Assembly: GCA_021813505.1 (NCBI GenBank)
Contig: JAKAKI010000019.1
Coordinates: 1-56,823 of the forward strand
DNA: 56,823 nt
Direction: 5' to 3'
DNA from: a bacterium
GTDB taxonomy: Bacteria > Zixibacteria > MSB-5A5 > WJJR01
This document shows positions 25,415-36,100 of the stretch, one piece after another (the stretch's first letter is position 1; each line of letters begins with the position of its first letter). The notes under the pieces are model-generated. The model made no database searches. It was not told the DNA's origin and saw only the letters and a list, made by a program, of their open reading frames with translations. A program made the position numbers and the translations under genes.

Positions 25415-26641
25415 ATGCGCAAACTCAAACTCATGCTTCCGGCGGCGTGCATAGGCCTGGCCATGACACTTGCCGCCTGTGAGCACAATTCAAACCCGAT
25501 CGGAGGGACATCGCAAGTTGGTGGAATCGGTTCGGTATCGAACAAGCCGGCTCCTTCATCGCCCCCGGGCCTGGTGACGACCCCGGTCTGGAGTGGCTCC
25601 CTGGCGTTCTGGCCATACACGGGTACGAGTTTCGCGGGACAGCCGCAAGATCCCATCAACTTGATCTTCGTTGGGCAATGTGCGCCGGGCGAGATTCGAG
25701 CCGCCCTCATGTCGCTCGACGGTGATCGAACCGCGTATGGCTTCCCGAACTCCTTCCCGTTCAATTCCACCTGGCGCGACGCGATTGGCGACGTGCAGAC
25801 AGCTTATGGTGAAACGTATGGCTGGGCGGGCAGCGCGGTACAGCTCGAATGCGGCGGGTACGATCCACTCCGGTTTCACATTCGATTGTTCCAGGTGGGT
25901 GACTGGACTCTCGGAAATGCGCATCTTGATCTTCTAATCCCCAACACGACTGAACATCAGGTAATCCAGTGGGAGCTGGCCGAGCAGTTGCTCACCATCG
26001 ACCTCATCCGCAGCGGTGTATTGGATGCTTCAAATCCGATGATGCCGACACCACCGATCAATCCAGCTCCCTACGGTGGGATTCCGCCATATATATACAA
26101 CGCGCTGCCGGTGGAGCTCAGAGTTCTGATCGGCGGACCGCTTGGCGATGTCACCGTTCCTGTTCCGATCATGTCGGACGGGCACGCGATGGTGTTCAAC
26201 CTGGAGGGGACGGCCGAGAGGACTCCGGGTTCCGCGACTCAGGATTTCGTTATCAACTTCGATCAAATCATCCCGAAGCCCTTCTGCGTCTCAGGGGGAT
26301 TCGAGTATTTGTACGTTCAAGGTCCCGTGAGGCTGCGGCAGTTCAATACTCAGACACCGTCAGGAAGACTGATGACGCAATTCCATGCCCTCGGGCACCT
26401 CAGTTTGACTCCTGTAAATCCAATGACCAATCCGCCGACTCCGATCGGCGAAACTTACAAAGCGATTGTCAACGAGCATCACAAAGGCATTGTGACCGAT
26501 CAGAACACACTCACCTCAGCGTTCCAGATGCGCATTGAGATTCCGCCGACCGGTCCAGCCCGTGGGCGGCTCCAGGTCAACCTGAATGTTGGGCCGGGAG
26601 GGTCGAGTCATTATTCGATGGAGATAAGCTGCGAGCCGTGA
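25415..26641 (+). CDS. lipoprotein of unknown function
   Basis: A 408-residue protein with a lipobox LAAC (Cys22) after a short basic and hydrophobic leader, so it should be lipid-anchored. AAAGGAG lies six bases before the ATG. The mature part is rich in Pro, Gly and Thr with beta-strand-like segments. I see no catalytic motif and do not recognise the family. It is followed 78 bp later by two more lipoprotein genes in the same direction, but shares no clear sequence with them. Confidence 0.75.
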   Translation: MRKLKLMLPAACIGLAMTLAACEHNSNPIGGTSQVGGIGSVSNKPAPSSPPGLVTTPVWSGSLAFWPYTGTSFAGQPQDPINLIFVGQCAPGEIRAALMSLDGDRTAYGFPNSFPFNSTWRDAIGDVQTAYGETYGWAGSAVQLECGGYDPLRFHIRLFQVGDWTLGNAHLDLLIPNTTEHQVIQWELAEQLLTIDLIRSGVLDASNPMMPTPPINPAPYGGIPPYIYNALPVELRVLIGGPLGDVTVPVPIMSDGHAMVFNLEGTAERTPGSATQDFVINFDQIIPKPFCVSGGFEYLYVQGPVRLRQFNTQTPSGRLMTQFHALGHLSLTPVNPMTNPPTPIGETYKAIVNEHHKGIVTDQNTLTSAFQMRIEIPPTGPARGRLQVNLNVGPGGSSHYSMEISCEP

Positions 26642-26718
26642 GCACAGAGAAGGTGGGATAAGTAGCAAGGACCAGCTTCGCATCAAATGGCAGTGGCCAC
26701 TGGGGTGAGGAGACCCTG

Positions 26719-28638
26719 ATGGACGGAGTGCGCGGGAATCATTCGATTACTAAGGCGATTGCAGTCGTCATCGCCGGGCTGGTCCTTGGCGGTTGCTCCA
26801 TCATCGGCCTCGTGACAGGTTTGATGCATGATGCGCGCAAACCAAAAGGCGGAGTGTACCCAGCCTGGCAATGGGCGAAGCTCGAGCCAGGTACGGATGT
26901 CAAGGTGCGCCTGACAGATGGTAAGAGACTCGACGGGACCTTCATTATGATCGACCAAGTCCCAGCTTACGAGTATTCCCGGAGTTATGAGAAGAGTCGC
27001 CAGAGCGATCCGGGAGTCGGGGCTCTCCCCGCCATCGGGGACTCCATCAATCTGACTCTGGCCACTGCGGAAGTCATCGCGGGCACGTTCCTCGGATTCG
27101 ATCAGACGTACGACAGCGCCGGCATCCTTCCGTGGATTCACTTGCGCACACAGGACAGTTGGAGCGCCCGGCGCATCGATGTTCGCCAGGTGTCTGAGTT
27201 TGGCGATATTCACCAGAAGCGGATCTCGATAGATTCAATCGCCGCGCTGGCTCGTCTCAAGCGTCTCCCAACTCTATCATCAGTTCTGTTGAGCACCAAC
27301 ACTGGCCTGACTCACGTTCCACTTGACAGGATTGACCGCCTGTACTTCAAAGGCCAATACGGCGCCGTGCAGGGTTTTTTCGTGGGCCTGTTGATAGACG
27401 GAGCGCTCATTGGATTAACGGCGGCGATGATCTCCTCGATCATGAGCGACCTGTGCATCTTCTGCGACTACGAGCCGGAGGGAACTTCGTGTCCTTTCGC
27501 TTACAGTTTCAATGGTGAGCAGTACGTCCGGGAGGCGGAGCTGTTTACTGGATCGATCTTTCGTGCGGCACAACGCGCCGATTGCGCCCGGCTCGACCAT
27601 CTTGCCGCAACCGACGGGCGGTATCAACTGGCCGTGACCAATGAGCGGGATGAGACGGAGTATATCGACCACCTCATGCTCTTAGCAATCGACCATCCGC
27701 CTGAGTCGGAAATCGTCCCGACGTTTGCGGGCACCCTCTGCGCGATTTCCCACCCCATTGGTCCGGAGGTGGCCACTGATCTGACAGGTGGGAATGTTCT
27801 CGATCTGGTTTGTGCGACCGATGAGGAGGTGTGGATCAGCAATCCGGTTGGACGGAACCCTGAGAAGAGCGATCATCGTCGAGACGGAATCGTGGTGCAA
27901 TTCCGCCGTCCGCCAGCAACCGATTCGGTCACGCTGGTGATTAATGTCCGCAACACCGTATGGGGTGCGAGTCTTCAAAACCACATCGTTCAAATGTTGG
28001 GAACCGACGCGGACGCCTGGTACGACTCGCTGAACTCGTCGCCCGCAGCGCGCGAGGCATTGCACCGAATGATGGTACTAGAAGGAATGCTCGCGATCTC
28101 CCTCTGGGACGGAACAACATGGCGCGCCTCCGGGCATGTTTGGGAAGTCGGCCCTTCGGTCAGCAAGGACGTGGCACTGCGCCTGAGTCTGCGCGGCACA
28201 CCGGGAAACATGTTGCGCGTGCGCCTGGAATCCACTGCCGGCTTGTGGATGATTAACAGCGTGAGGGTAGACTATTCGACTCCGATTCAACTGCTGGTCA
28301 CGGAACTCGCGTGTGACAGAGCTGTCGATCAGGCGGGCCACGATCTCCGCCCGAAGCTGTCCAAGGCAGATAACGATTGGCACGTCATGCCGGCCACTTC
28401 TGATCGCGCCGATATCAGCTTCAAAGTCCCACACGCAGTGTACGGCCAGGCTCGTACGCTTGTCTTAAAGAGCACCGGATACTACCGCATTCATTCGAAA
28501 GGGATCGTTGAACCGCAACCCGAACTGGTGCACCGGATTCTGACTGAACCGGGAGCATTCGGGCAATACTCATTGCGGTTGTTCAACGAACAGTTCCAGA
28601 TGAGGCTTAGCGCCGCATCCGATTCTGCGAGGCAATAG
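26719..28638 (+). CDS. large lipoprotein, paralogous N-terminus to the next gene
   Basis: A 639-residue protein with lipobox LGGC (Cys26). Residues about 26-230 match the whole next protein in outline: ...DARKPKGGVYPAWQWAKLEP, KVRLTDGKRLDGTFIMID, then IDRLYFKGQYGAVQGFFVGL with a hydrophobic helix near 215-240. A second part from about residue 250 opens CIFCDYEPEGTSCPFAYSFN and continues as a beta-rich domain with YQLAVTNERDETEYIDHLML. That domain looks like one I have seen in other bacterial proteins but cannot name. The function is unknown. Likely outer-membrane or periplasmic, and probably transcribed with its neighbours. Confidence 0.75.
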   Translation: MDGVRGNHSITKAIAVVIAGLVLGGCSIIGLVTGLMHDARKPKGGVYPAWQWAKLEPGTDVKVRLTDGKRLDGTFIMIDQVPAYEYSRSYEKSRQSDPGVGALPAIGDSINLTLATAEVIAGTFLGFDQTYDSAGILPWIHLRTQDSWSARRIDVRQVSEFGDIHQKRISIDSIAALARLKRLPTLSSVLLSTNTGLTHVPLDRIDRLYFKGQYGAVQGFFVGLLIDGALIGLTAAMISSIMSDLCIFCDYEPEGTSCPFAYSFNGEQYVREAELFTGSIFRAAQRADCARLDHLAATDGRYQLAVTNERDETEYIDHLMLLAIDHPPESEIVPTFAGTLCAISHPIGPEVATDLTGGNVLDLVCATDEEVWISNPVGRNPEKSDHRRDGIVVQFRRPPATDSVTLVINVRNTVWGASLQNHIVQMLGTDADAWYDSLNSSPAAREALHRMMVLEGMLAISLWDGTTWRASGHVWEVGPSVSKDVALRLSLRGTPGNMLRVRLESTAGLWMINSVRVDYSTPIQLLVTELACDRAVDQAGHDLRPKLSKADNDWHVMPATSDRADISFKVPHAVYGQARTLVLKSTGYYRIHSKGIVEPQPELVHRILTEPGAFGQYSLRLFNEQFQMRLSAASDSARQ

Positions 28639-28689
28639 GCAATTGATGCGGTCCAAGATACCGGGAACGAGCGAGGAGAGGGGAGATCC

Positions 28690-29439
28690 ATGACAGGGTA
28701 TTTCAATCGCGGTACCATCCATGTCCTTGACCTCTGCGTGGCGGTGGCGGCCGGTTTTCTGCTCTCCGGGTGCACGCTCATCGGCCTTGGCGTCGGGATG
28801 AGCAGCGACAACCGCAAACCCGCACCAAGGGAATTGCAGCGATGGGAATGGGCTTCGATCAAGTACGGCACGACCGTCAGTATCAGGACCACGGATGGGA
28901 TAAGGATCAAGGGTGAGTTCCTGTGGATCACAGAGGCCGCACCTGAGATATACTCTCAACGTTACGAGGTGGCGCGACGTACCGATTCGGCCTTAATGGA
29001 GCTTCCCCTCGTTGGCGACACTGTTACCATCGAAGGCCGGTTCGGCGAACCCATAACCGGCCCCCTCGTCGGGTTTGATTTGGGATATGACGACGGAACA
29101 GCCAGAACTGCTATTCGAATTGCCGCGAAAGACAGTAGTATGTCACGTTCGGTTGCCATCGACGGGCTGGCGAAGGCGGTAAGCAGGAATGGGCCGGTGA
29201 TCGAGGAGTCGATGCTCGTGCAGTTGATAGCGGCGAAACGGCTGCCACTGCTTTCTGAAATCATCCTGCTGAGTTCGAAGGGCCGGGAGTCGGTCCCGTT
29301 CGACATGATCGATCAGTTATCCTACCCGTCCCACCACGGGGCGCTTACAGGATTCTTGATCGGCGCGGGGATCGATGCAGCACTTGTGTTGATCTCTGCG
29401 CTCACGTTTCAGATGGGCCCGGTCCTCGGTGGCGAGTGA
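28690..29439 (+). CDS. short paralogous lipoprotein
   Basis: A 249-residue protein with lipobox LSGC (Cys28). It parallels the N-terminal third of the preceding protein: SDNRKPAPRELQRWEWASIK, VSIRTTDGIRIKGEFLWITE, DQLSYPSHHGALTGFLIGAG, ending in a hydrophobic helix. It lacks the large C-terminal domain. The 51-bp gap suggests one transcript and origin by tandem duplication. The function is unknown. Confidence 0.75.
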   Translation: MTGYFNRGTIHVLDLCVAVAAGFLLSGCTLIGLGVGMSSDNRKPAPRELQRWEWASIKYGTTVSIRTTDGIRIKGEFLWITEAAPEIYSQRYEVARRTDSALMELPLVGDTVTIEGRFGEPITGPLVGFDLGYDDGTARTAIRIAAKDSSMSRSVAIDGLAKAVSRNGPVIEESMLVQLIAAKRLPLLSEIILLSSKGRESVPFDMIDQLSYPSHHGALTGFLIGAGIDAALVLISALTFQMGPVLGGE

Positions 29440-29775
29440 AGTGGAGGGCTCGCATGTTCGTTCACGTTGGCTTTGACGTGATGGCCATAGACGGGTCCAC
29501 CGGATATCCTCTTCCATTCCCAAGCCTTCTTGATTAGTCCGGAAAGAAATGGTTAGGAAAGACCAGACAGCGTGGCTGACTGGTCTTATCTGTGCAGGGC
29601 GCCAATGCGGATGTGTCTGGCCCGGCGCTGTACAATACGAAAACGCCCGGAGGGGGCGTGAGACTCCTGAGCATTCTACCTGCAAAGCCGATCAAAGAGT
29701 ATATTAGGCGATTCCCTGGACCGAGTGGCCACGTAGAACGAGGTCCTGGGAAACCGAGACGGACCGGAGACGCTC
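29440..29775. other. intergenic region with one hairpin, no gene seen
   Basis: A stem aagaccag/ctggtctt around 29558-29585 may end the lipoprotein transcript. No reliable promoter or open frame was found before the ABC permease start. Confidence 0.45.
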
Positions 29776-31536
29776 ATGGACGCACCTGTGACAGGAGTAT
29801 CCATCTTCCAGAAGGCCTGGGGCGAGACCAGCGCGTTCATCGGGCGTTCGCGCAAGACGGGCGGGGTCGATCTTCTAATCCTGCTGGGGATGATCGGGCT
29901 ATTCTTCGGGCTTTTGGAGTTGCGCGGCGAATGGACCGGGAGCCTGCGGCCCACCGTCACCATTGACTTGTCACCTTGGGCCTTGCCCCGGTACGCGTTC
30001 TTCTCGTTGTCTCGCGGGCTTCTCGCTTATCTGTTTTCGCTGGCGTTCACGCTGGTCTACGGCTACTGGGCCGCCAAGAACCGCACGGCCGAGCGAATCC
30101 TGGTGCCGTTGCTGGATATTCTGCAAAGCGTCCCCGTCCTGGGGTTCATGCCGGGGTTGGTGCTGGGATTGGTCGCGCTGTTCCCCAGCAGCAACGTGGG
30201 ATTGGAGCTGGCGGCAGTGGTCATGATCTTCACCGGCCAGGCCTGGAATATGACTTTCAGTTTCTATTACTCACTGCGTTCAGTCCCCAAGGAATTGCAG
30301 GACGCGGGCGTGGTGTTCCGATTCAACTGGTGGCAACGGTTCAAGTGGGTGGAATTGCCGTCGGCGACGATGGGGCTGGTCTGGAACAGCATGATGAGTA
30401 TGGCGGGCGGCTGGTTCTTCCTCATGATCAGTGAAGCATTCGTTCTCGGAGACAAGGATTTCCGGCTGCCGGGGGTTGGCTCATACATGAGCGTCGCGGT
30501 CGCCCGGGGCGATGTACCGGCGATGTTGTGGGCGATTCTGGCGATGGTGGTGATGATCGTCATCCTGGACCAGTTCCTCTGGCGCCCGGTGGTCGTGTGG
30601 GCACAGAAGTTCCGGATCGAGGAGGATGGCCAACAGCAGGTCATGACCTCGTGGTTCCTCGATCTGTTGCGTTATTCGACTTTTGCGCGCTGGATCAAGC
30701 GGCGGTCCCAGGCCAGCAAGTCGCGGCCGGCGGTTGTCGCATCGAAAGAGGCGATTCGCCATGAGACGCCGGGGCCGGTTGGTTCGCTGGGGAGAATCGT
30801 TCCGGTCATCGCCCTGGGTGTGCTAACGATCGTGCTGGCGTACGGTGCATGGCGACTGATTGGCCTCGTTCGGTTCGTCTCGTTTGCACAATGGGCAGGT
30901 ATCGTAGGAGCGGCATTTACGACACTGGCGCGGGTTCTCACCGCGGTGGCACTGGGGACATTGTGGGCGCTTCCGGCGGGGCTGGCCATCGGTTTGTCGC
31001 CGAGGCTGTCGAGGACATTGCAGCCGGTGGTTCAGGTCGCGGCGTCGTTTCCGGCACCGATGCTGTTTCCGATGGTGATTGCCGTCATGGCTTGGGCGGG
31101 CATCCCACTGGGCTGGGGCAGCATCGTTCTGATGCTATTGGGAACACAGTGGTATATCCTCTTTAACGTGATTGCCGGAGCGATGGCGATACCGTCGGAT
31201 CTCAAAGAAGCGGCGCGAACCTACCAGATTCGCGGCTGGCAGCGCTTCAAGATCCTCTATGTTCCGTCAGTCTTCCCCTACCTGGTGACCGGCTGGGTGA
31301 CAGCGGCCGGCGGCGCGTGGAACGCGAGTATCGTATCAGAGTATGTGATGTACAAAGGACAGATGATGGCGGCATGGGGACTGGGGGCCGAGATCAGCAA
31401 GGTCGCTGCGGCGGCCGAATTCCCGCTTCTGGCCGCAAGTGTCATGGTGATGGCGGTCATGGTGGTCTTGTTCAATCGCATGGTCTGGCGGAGATTCTAC
31501 CGTATGGCCGCCGACCGGTATTCATTGTCGCGTTAG
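29776..31536 (+). CDS. fused double ABC permease, NitT/TauT type
   Basis: A 586-residue inner-membrane protein with two copies of the BPD_transp_1 permease fold. Each copy has an EAA loop that docks the ATPase: ELQDAGVVFRFNWWQRFKWV near residue 172 and DLKEAARTYQIRGWQRFKIL near residue 476. Nitrate/taurine/bicarbonate-type transporters normally use two separate chains, so this is a fusion of both. A cytoplasmic linker joins the halves near residues 295-330. The ATPase gene follows after eight bases. No binding-protein gene is adjacent, so the substrate is unknown. Confidence 0.9.
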   Translation: MDAPVTGVSIFQKAWGETSAFIGRSRKTGGVDLLILLGMIGLFFGLLELRGEWTGSLRPTVTIDLSPWALPRYAFFSLSRGLLAYLFSLAFTLVYGYWAAKNRTAERILVPLLDILQSVPVLGFMPGLVLGLVALFPSSNVGLELAAVVMIFTGQAWNMTFSFYYSLRSVPKELQDAGVVFRFNWWQRFKWVELPSATMGLVWNSMMSMAGGWFFLMISEAFVLGDKDFRLPGVGSYMSVAVARGDVPAMLWAILAMVVMIVILDQFLWRPVVVWAQKFRIEEDGQQQVMTSWFLDLLRYSTFARWIKRRSQASKSRPAVVASKEAIRHETPGPVGSLGRIVPVIALGVLTIVLAYGAWRLIGLVRFVSFAQWAGIVGAAFTTLARVLTAVALGTLWALPAGLAIGLSPRLSRTLQPVVQVAASFPAPMLFPMVIAVMAWAGIPLGWGSIVLMLLGTQWYILFNVIAGAMAIPSDLKEAARTYQIRGWQRFKILYVPSVFPYLVTGWVTAAGGAWNASIVSEYVMYKGQMMAAWGLGAEISKVAAAAEFPLLAASVMVMAVMVVLFNRMVWRRFYRMAADRYSLSR

Positions 31537-31544
31537 GAGAGGCC

Positions 31545-32852
31545 GTGGATTCTGTGTCGAACCAACAATTCCCGCCGGCAACAGGCGCACTCTGCGAAGC
31601 GAAGCGCATCTCGCACGATTTCGCGCTGCCCTCCGGGAGTCAGGTCAAAGTGCTGGAGGACATCAGCCTCGAAATCCATCCCAACGAAGTGATCGCCCTC
31701 CTCGGGCCATCAGGGTGCGGCAAATCGACCTTAATGCGAGCGCTGGCGGGCCTAATTCGTCCGACATCGGGAGAGGTCCTGTATCACGGCTTGCCGCTTC
31801 GGGGGCTGAATCCGGGGGTGGCGATCGTATTTCAGAATTTCGCGTTGTACCCGTGGATGGACGTTGTCGAAAACGTGCAGTCGGTGCTGAAGGCGATTGG
31901 ATTGCCGGATGACGAGGTACGGAGCCGCTCGGAAAGTGCCATCCGCACCGTGGGCCTTAGTGGATTCGAAGAGGCATATCCACGGGAGCTGTCCGGCGGC
32001 ATGAAACAGCGGGTCGGCATCGCACGCGCCCTCAGCGTGGATCCGGAGATTCTGTTCATGGACGAACCCTTCAGCCAGGTCGACGCGCTGACGGCGGAGA
32101 GTTTGCGAAGTGAAGTCATTGATATTTGGGCAATCAAAGAACGGAATCTGGCGTCGATCCTGATGGTGAGCCATGACATCAAAGAGGTCGTGTACATGGC
32201 GGACCGCATTGTCGTGATGGGCGCCGGTCCGGGTCGGGTGCGGGCGATCATGCCCAACCCTCTCCCCCGCCCGCGGGATTACTCGGCCGCGCATTTCCTG
32301 CGCATGGTCGACCACCTGCATGAAATCATTACCGGACACGAAATGCCGGACGTGCCGGAACTGCCGGGCGAAGAGCCGCCGGCGAGCGAGATTATCCCCG
32401 ACGCCGAAACCAGCGAGATTATCGGCTTGCTTGAATATCTGGATGGCCGCGCCGGGCGTCAGGATGTGTTCCGAATCGCTGCCGACACGAACAAAGAATT
32501 CGGACGCATGATCAATGTTGTGAAGGCGGCGGAGATTCTGGACTTCATCGACACGCCGGGACGGGACGCCGTGATCACGGCAACCGGACGGCGTTTTATC
32601 CGGGAGACTGCGGAAGGCCGGAAACCGATCTGGCGCGAACAGCTTCTCAAGCTGTGGCTGTTCCGCGATGTCTATGAAGTGCTCGACCGGCAGGAGCGCA
32701 AAGCCATCGGCTCGGACATCATCAAGGAAATGATCGTGTTCCAGATGCCGGCGGAGAATTTCGACCGGGTCTTCGACACGTTCGTGCGCTGGGCGCGATT
32801 CGGGAATCTGTTTGCGTACAACGAGGACACCGAAGAGATGTCACTGCAGTAG
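31545..32852 (+). CDS. ABC ATPase, NitT/TauT type, with AAA-associated C-terminal domain
   Basis: A 435-residue ATPase. Walker A GPSGCGKST at 54-62, signature LSGGMKQR near 149, Walker B and D-loop ILFMDEPFSQVD near 170. The extra C-terminal 150 residues (from about 285: ETSEIIGLLEYLDGRAGRQD...) match the AAA-associated domain found on nitrate/sulfonate/bicarbonate ATPases. The GTG at 31545 is chosen because AGGAGAG sits directly upstream and the permease stop is eight bases before; the longer frame overlaps the permease. Works with the fused permease as one importer. Confidence 0.92.
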   Translation: MDSVSNQQFPPATGALCEAKRISHDFALPSGSQVKVLEDISLEIHPNEVIALLGPSGCGKSTLMRALAGLIRPTSGEVLYHGLPLRGLNPGVAIVFQNFALYPWMDVVENVQSVLKAIGLPDDEVRSRSESAIRTVGLSGFEEAYPRELSGGMKQRVGIARALSVDPEILFMDEPFSQVDALTAESLRSEVIDIWAIKERNLASILMVSHDIKEVVYMADRIVVMGAGPGRVRAIMPNPLPRPRDYSAAHFLRMVDHLHEIITGHEMPDVPELPGEEPPASEIIPDAETSEIIGLLEYLDGRAGRQDVFRIAADTNKEFGRMINVVKAAEILDFIDTPGRDAVITATGRRFIRETAEGRKPIWREQLLKLWLFRDVYEVLDRQERKAIGSDIIKEMIVFQMPAENFDRVFDTFVRWARFGNLFAYNEDTEEMSLQ

Positions 32853-32871
32853 AAGGAATACGTCCTATTCA

Positions 32872-33178
32872 ATCGGGATAGGGGCCTCAGGCGTGTCCCT
32901 GAGGACCCCTCCCACACCACCCGGCATGCGGGTCCGCACCGGGCGGTTCCGAAGGTTGAGTAAACGTGACGAGCCGGGGAACACCCAGTCCGTCATGCGT
33001 TCCTGAGTGTTCCTCTCCGTGCCCCGCCATCGGCGCTTCCTCACTCCGTGGGATCATCGGGGCTTCACCCCTGCCTCCCAACGGGAGCTCCAGTTGCCTG
33101 GACATTTGAGACCTGGCGTCTTTGAGAGGCACGACCGAATCACTCTCCCCTGCGCCAACCACCTCCCCTATTCATCCG
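32872..33178 (-). mobile_element. decayed group II intron: start of maturase/RT frame joined to 3' ribozyme end
   Basis: The minus strand carries the text found around the start of group II intron reverse transcriptases (RSEEAPMAGHGEEHSGTHDG, about 33070-32990), then jumps to a domain V-like hairpin, ACCGCCCGGTGCGGACCCGC with its partner ending GGTGGTGTGG (about 32950-32910), and a domain VI-like stem (GGGGTCCTCAGGG...) ending CCCGAT at 32872. The entire RT core is missing, and domains I-III are cut off where the cysteine-repeat gene ends. It is a dead remnant, not an active intron. Confidence 0.65.
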
Positions 33179-33180
33179 CC

Positions 33181-36100
33181 TCACAGGCATGGGTCGCTCG
33201 GCCCGGGACCACCACTGAAGGCGTAGTCGATGCAAGCGATGACGTCAAAGACATCGATGACACCATCTGCGTTGAAATCGCATCTCGCCGTCGGGCAGAG
33301 CGGATCCTGCGGACAGATGGCGCCACTGAAGGCTGCGTCGATGATGGCAATGACGTCGAAGACATCGATCGCGCCGTCGCCGTTGGGATCACCCTGCATC
33401 GGGCAGGAGCACGGGCAGCAGTGATTCCCGTGCGACGCGAGTATGCTCGCATCCGCAATCGTGACCGTGCCATCGCAGTTGTAGTCGTTGCACACGCCCC
33501 CGGAGAAGTCCGCGGTCGTAACGCAGCGGTCACCGTTCGTGTCGAAGAAGTGCGCCGGGATGACGGCACACGGCACGCCGTTGACGTAGAGCACCGCTGA
33601 GCACAGCGTGCAGGAAAGCAGACTGGCGTCGACGTGGAAGAAATGCTCGCCGGTGACCGGATTGCAATCGAACGGGAACACGCGCGGCCAGGCGGGTTCC
33701 TCACCCAGGCACGGCTTGGCGTCGCCGCAACCGGCGAAATCGAGCCAGACACCTGCCGGGATGCAGGTCGGGGCGCCGCATGAATCCCTGAGGATTACCC
33801 TATAGATGGCGTCCGACGCCGGGCAGATGAGCAGACACGGGTCTGGCGACACCAGGTAACGGCCACACAATCCCGGCGGTGTAGTACACGGATCGCAAGC
33901 ATCGCCGATCCCGTCGCCGTCGGAATCCTCCTGGAGCGGATTGGGAACCGTCGGGCAGTTGTCGCAGGCATCGCCGACCGCGTCGCCATCGCCGTCGAGC
34001 TGGTCGAGATTGGGCACGGTGGGACAATTATCGCAGGCATTGCCGACACCATCGCCATCGTCATCCTCCTGGCCGGGATTCGGAATGCCACGGCAGTTAT
34101 CGCAGACGTCACCGACACCATCGCCATCCACATCGAACTGATCCGGGTTGTACTGCTTGAGGCAATTATCACAGGCGTCGCCAACACCGTCAGCATCGAT
34201 GTCCGCCTGGCCGGGATTGGCGATTCGTGGGCAATTGTCGCACAGATCATTGATCCCGTCGCCATCGGTATCCTGATCGCTGGGGCAGGCGGAATTGCAG
34301 CGGCCGATATCGAGCGCATCGAGATCGTCCTCGAAGAGCAGTCCGAGTGATGCGGCATTCGCATACATCATGATCGGACGAGTCGGCGGACCCACGTTGA
34401 GCGCGATTGAGTAGACATCACCGGGTGAGAGAGGTCCGGCAGGCATGTTGGGATTCGCGCCGGGAACCAGCGAGGGCGAACCGCCCGCCAGGGAGAAGAG
34501 GGCGACGTCGCCTGGGTTCAGGACTCCTAACGGCGCGATATCCCACAAGCAAAGCGCATCGAGATTGTCGCCGGGCAGGATCCCGATATCGGCAACGCCA
34601 CGCGCGTAGATCGCGTACGAGAACATCGGGCCACCGGGAGGCGGCGACACGAGGATATCGTTCGCGGTAACGCCATCGGGATCGGGCGCGGTGCTCAGTC
34701 CCGGATGCGGATCGGGCGTGCCGGAAACGACCTGAACCGATCCCCCGTCGAGCGAGAAGAACGCCGAGGAATCCGGGATACCGTCGCCATTGGGATCGAT
34801 GCGGCCGGCGCCCTCGGTTTCCAGCGCGTCGAGGTCATCTTCGCTCGTGCCAAGCCCGAGTGAGTGAGCGGTTGCGGGCGCCTGCAGTCCCAAATCCACC
34901 TCATCGATCTGGAGGCCGTTTGTGCCATAGGAAGTCGGCACCAGAGTCGGTCCGGCTCCGCCACCGAACGGTGCGTAGAGACGCGACCGGAAGACGTCGC
35001 CGCCGACCTCATGGCCGGGATCGCCACCGCCATTGCTGGGAGGCGGCGGGCCGATGGGCGGACCGGGCGGCGAGACACTGGACTGGAAGAACACCGCACT
35101 CGCCGGCCGGCCAATCGAACGGGAGGTCACGCTGAACAAGAGCACGTCCCCACCGTCACGGCCGTACGACAGAGAGTTGATGTTATCACCCGCGAGCAGA
35201 CCGAATGTGCCCAAGGCTCCGGGCGGCGGCGGGAATGGCGCCGGCGCTCCGATGTTGGGAGCGAACGGTCCGGCATACGGCGGACCACCACCCAGCAGCG
35301 CCGGGCCGATGCCTAACACCGCGGATATGCGGTCCACATTCGTGACATCGGGTGCAGCGCCTGGAATGGCACCGGACGATTGGAAGAGCTCGCCCTCAGT
35401 TTGGTAGCCACCGAATGGACCAAGAGCGTAGACGTCGTTCGGCTCCGGATGACCCGGCACGAGCAGACCTTCGGCGGGGTTGATCACCCCAGATACGGAG
35501 AAGACGACCGTGGACGGATCGAGCGGCAAAGTCCCGTTGCAAGAGATGGCACCAGCGCACGTCGGAGTACCGGCGCAAGTGTAGTAGCCCTGGCACGAGG
35601 GATAATTCGGGCAGCTTGGACTTGACGGACACGAGGGTGTTCCCGGACACGATTCGGTTCCCTGACAACTGATATAGCCCGGGCAGCTAATGTAGCCGGG
35701 ACACGACGGCGTGTTCTGGCAGGTCCAGTAGCTATTGCAGCTTGGGTAATAGTCGCAGCTTGGCGTCCACGGGCATGTTGACTCCCCGCGGCAGGAGGAA
35801 ACACCAGGACACGATGGTGTCGAGGGACAAGACGCGGTACCCGGGCAACTGGCGGTGCCGCCGCAGGAGGCGTAACGCGGGCAGGACGCCATTCCGGGAC
35901 AAGTTGGCGCGCCACCCATCGTGCACGGATACCCGGGACAACTGGGAAGCTGATCGCAAGTTGGAGTGCCGGGGCAAGTGGCGCCTCCGGGGCATGAGAC
36001 CGACATCGGACACGTCGGTGAACTCGGCATCGTCGGCTGCGATGGATCGCACGTGCAGCTACCGAACGGACCGGTGATTTGCGGCAGATTCGACGGCGCA

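Noticed and set aside
23653-25770. A 705-residue version of the metallo-hydrolase
   Set aside because: The upstream 244 codons have no domain or start signal and overlap the promoter region of the divergent lipoprotein; the family begins at the 25038 ATG.
31317-31544. An upstream extension of the ABC ATPase overlapping the permease by 220 bp
   Set aside because: The extra residues are the permease sequence in another frame; GTG at 31545 has a good ribosome site eight bases after the permease stop.
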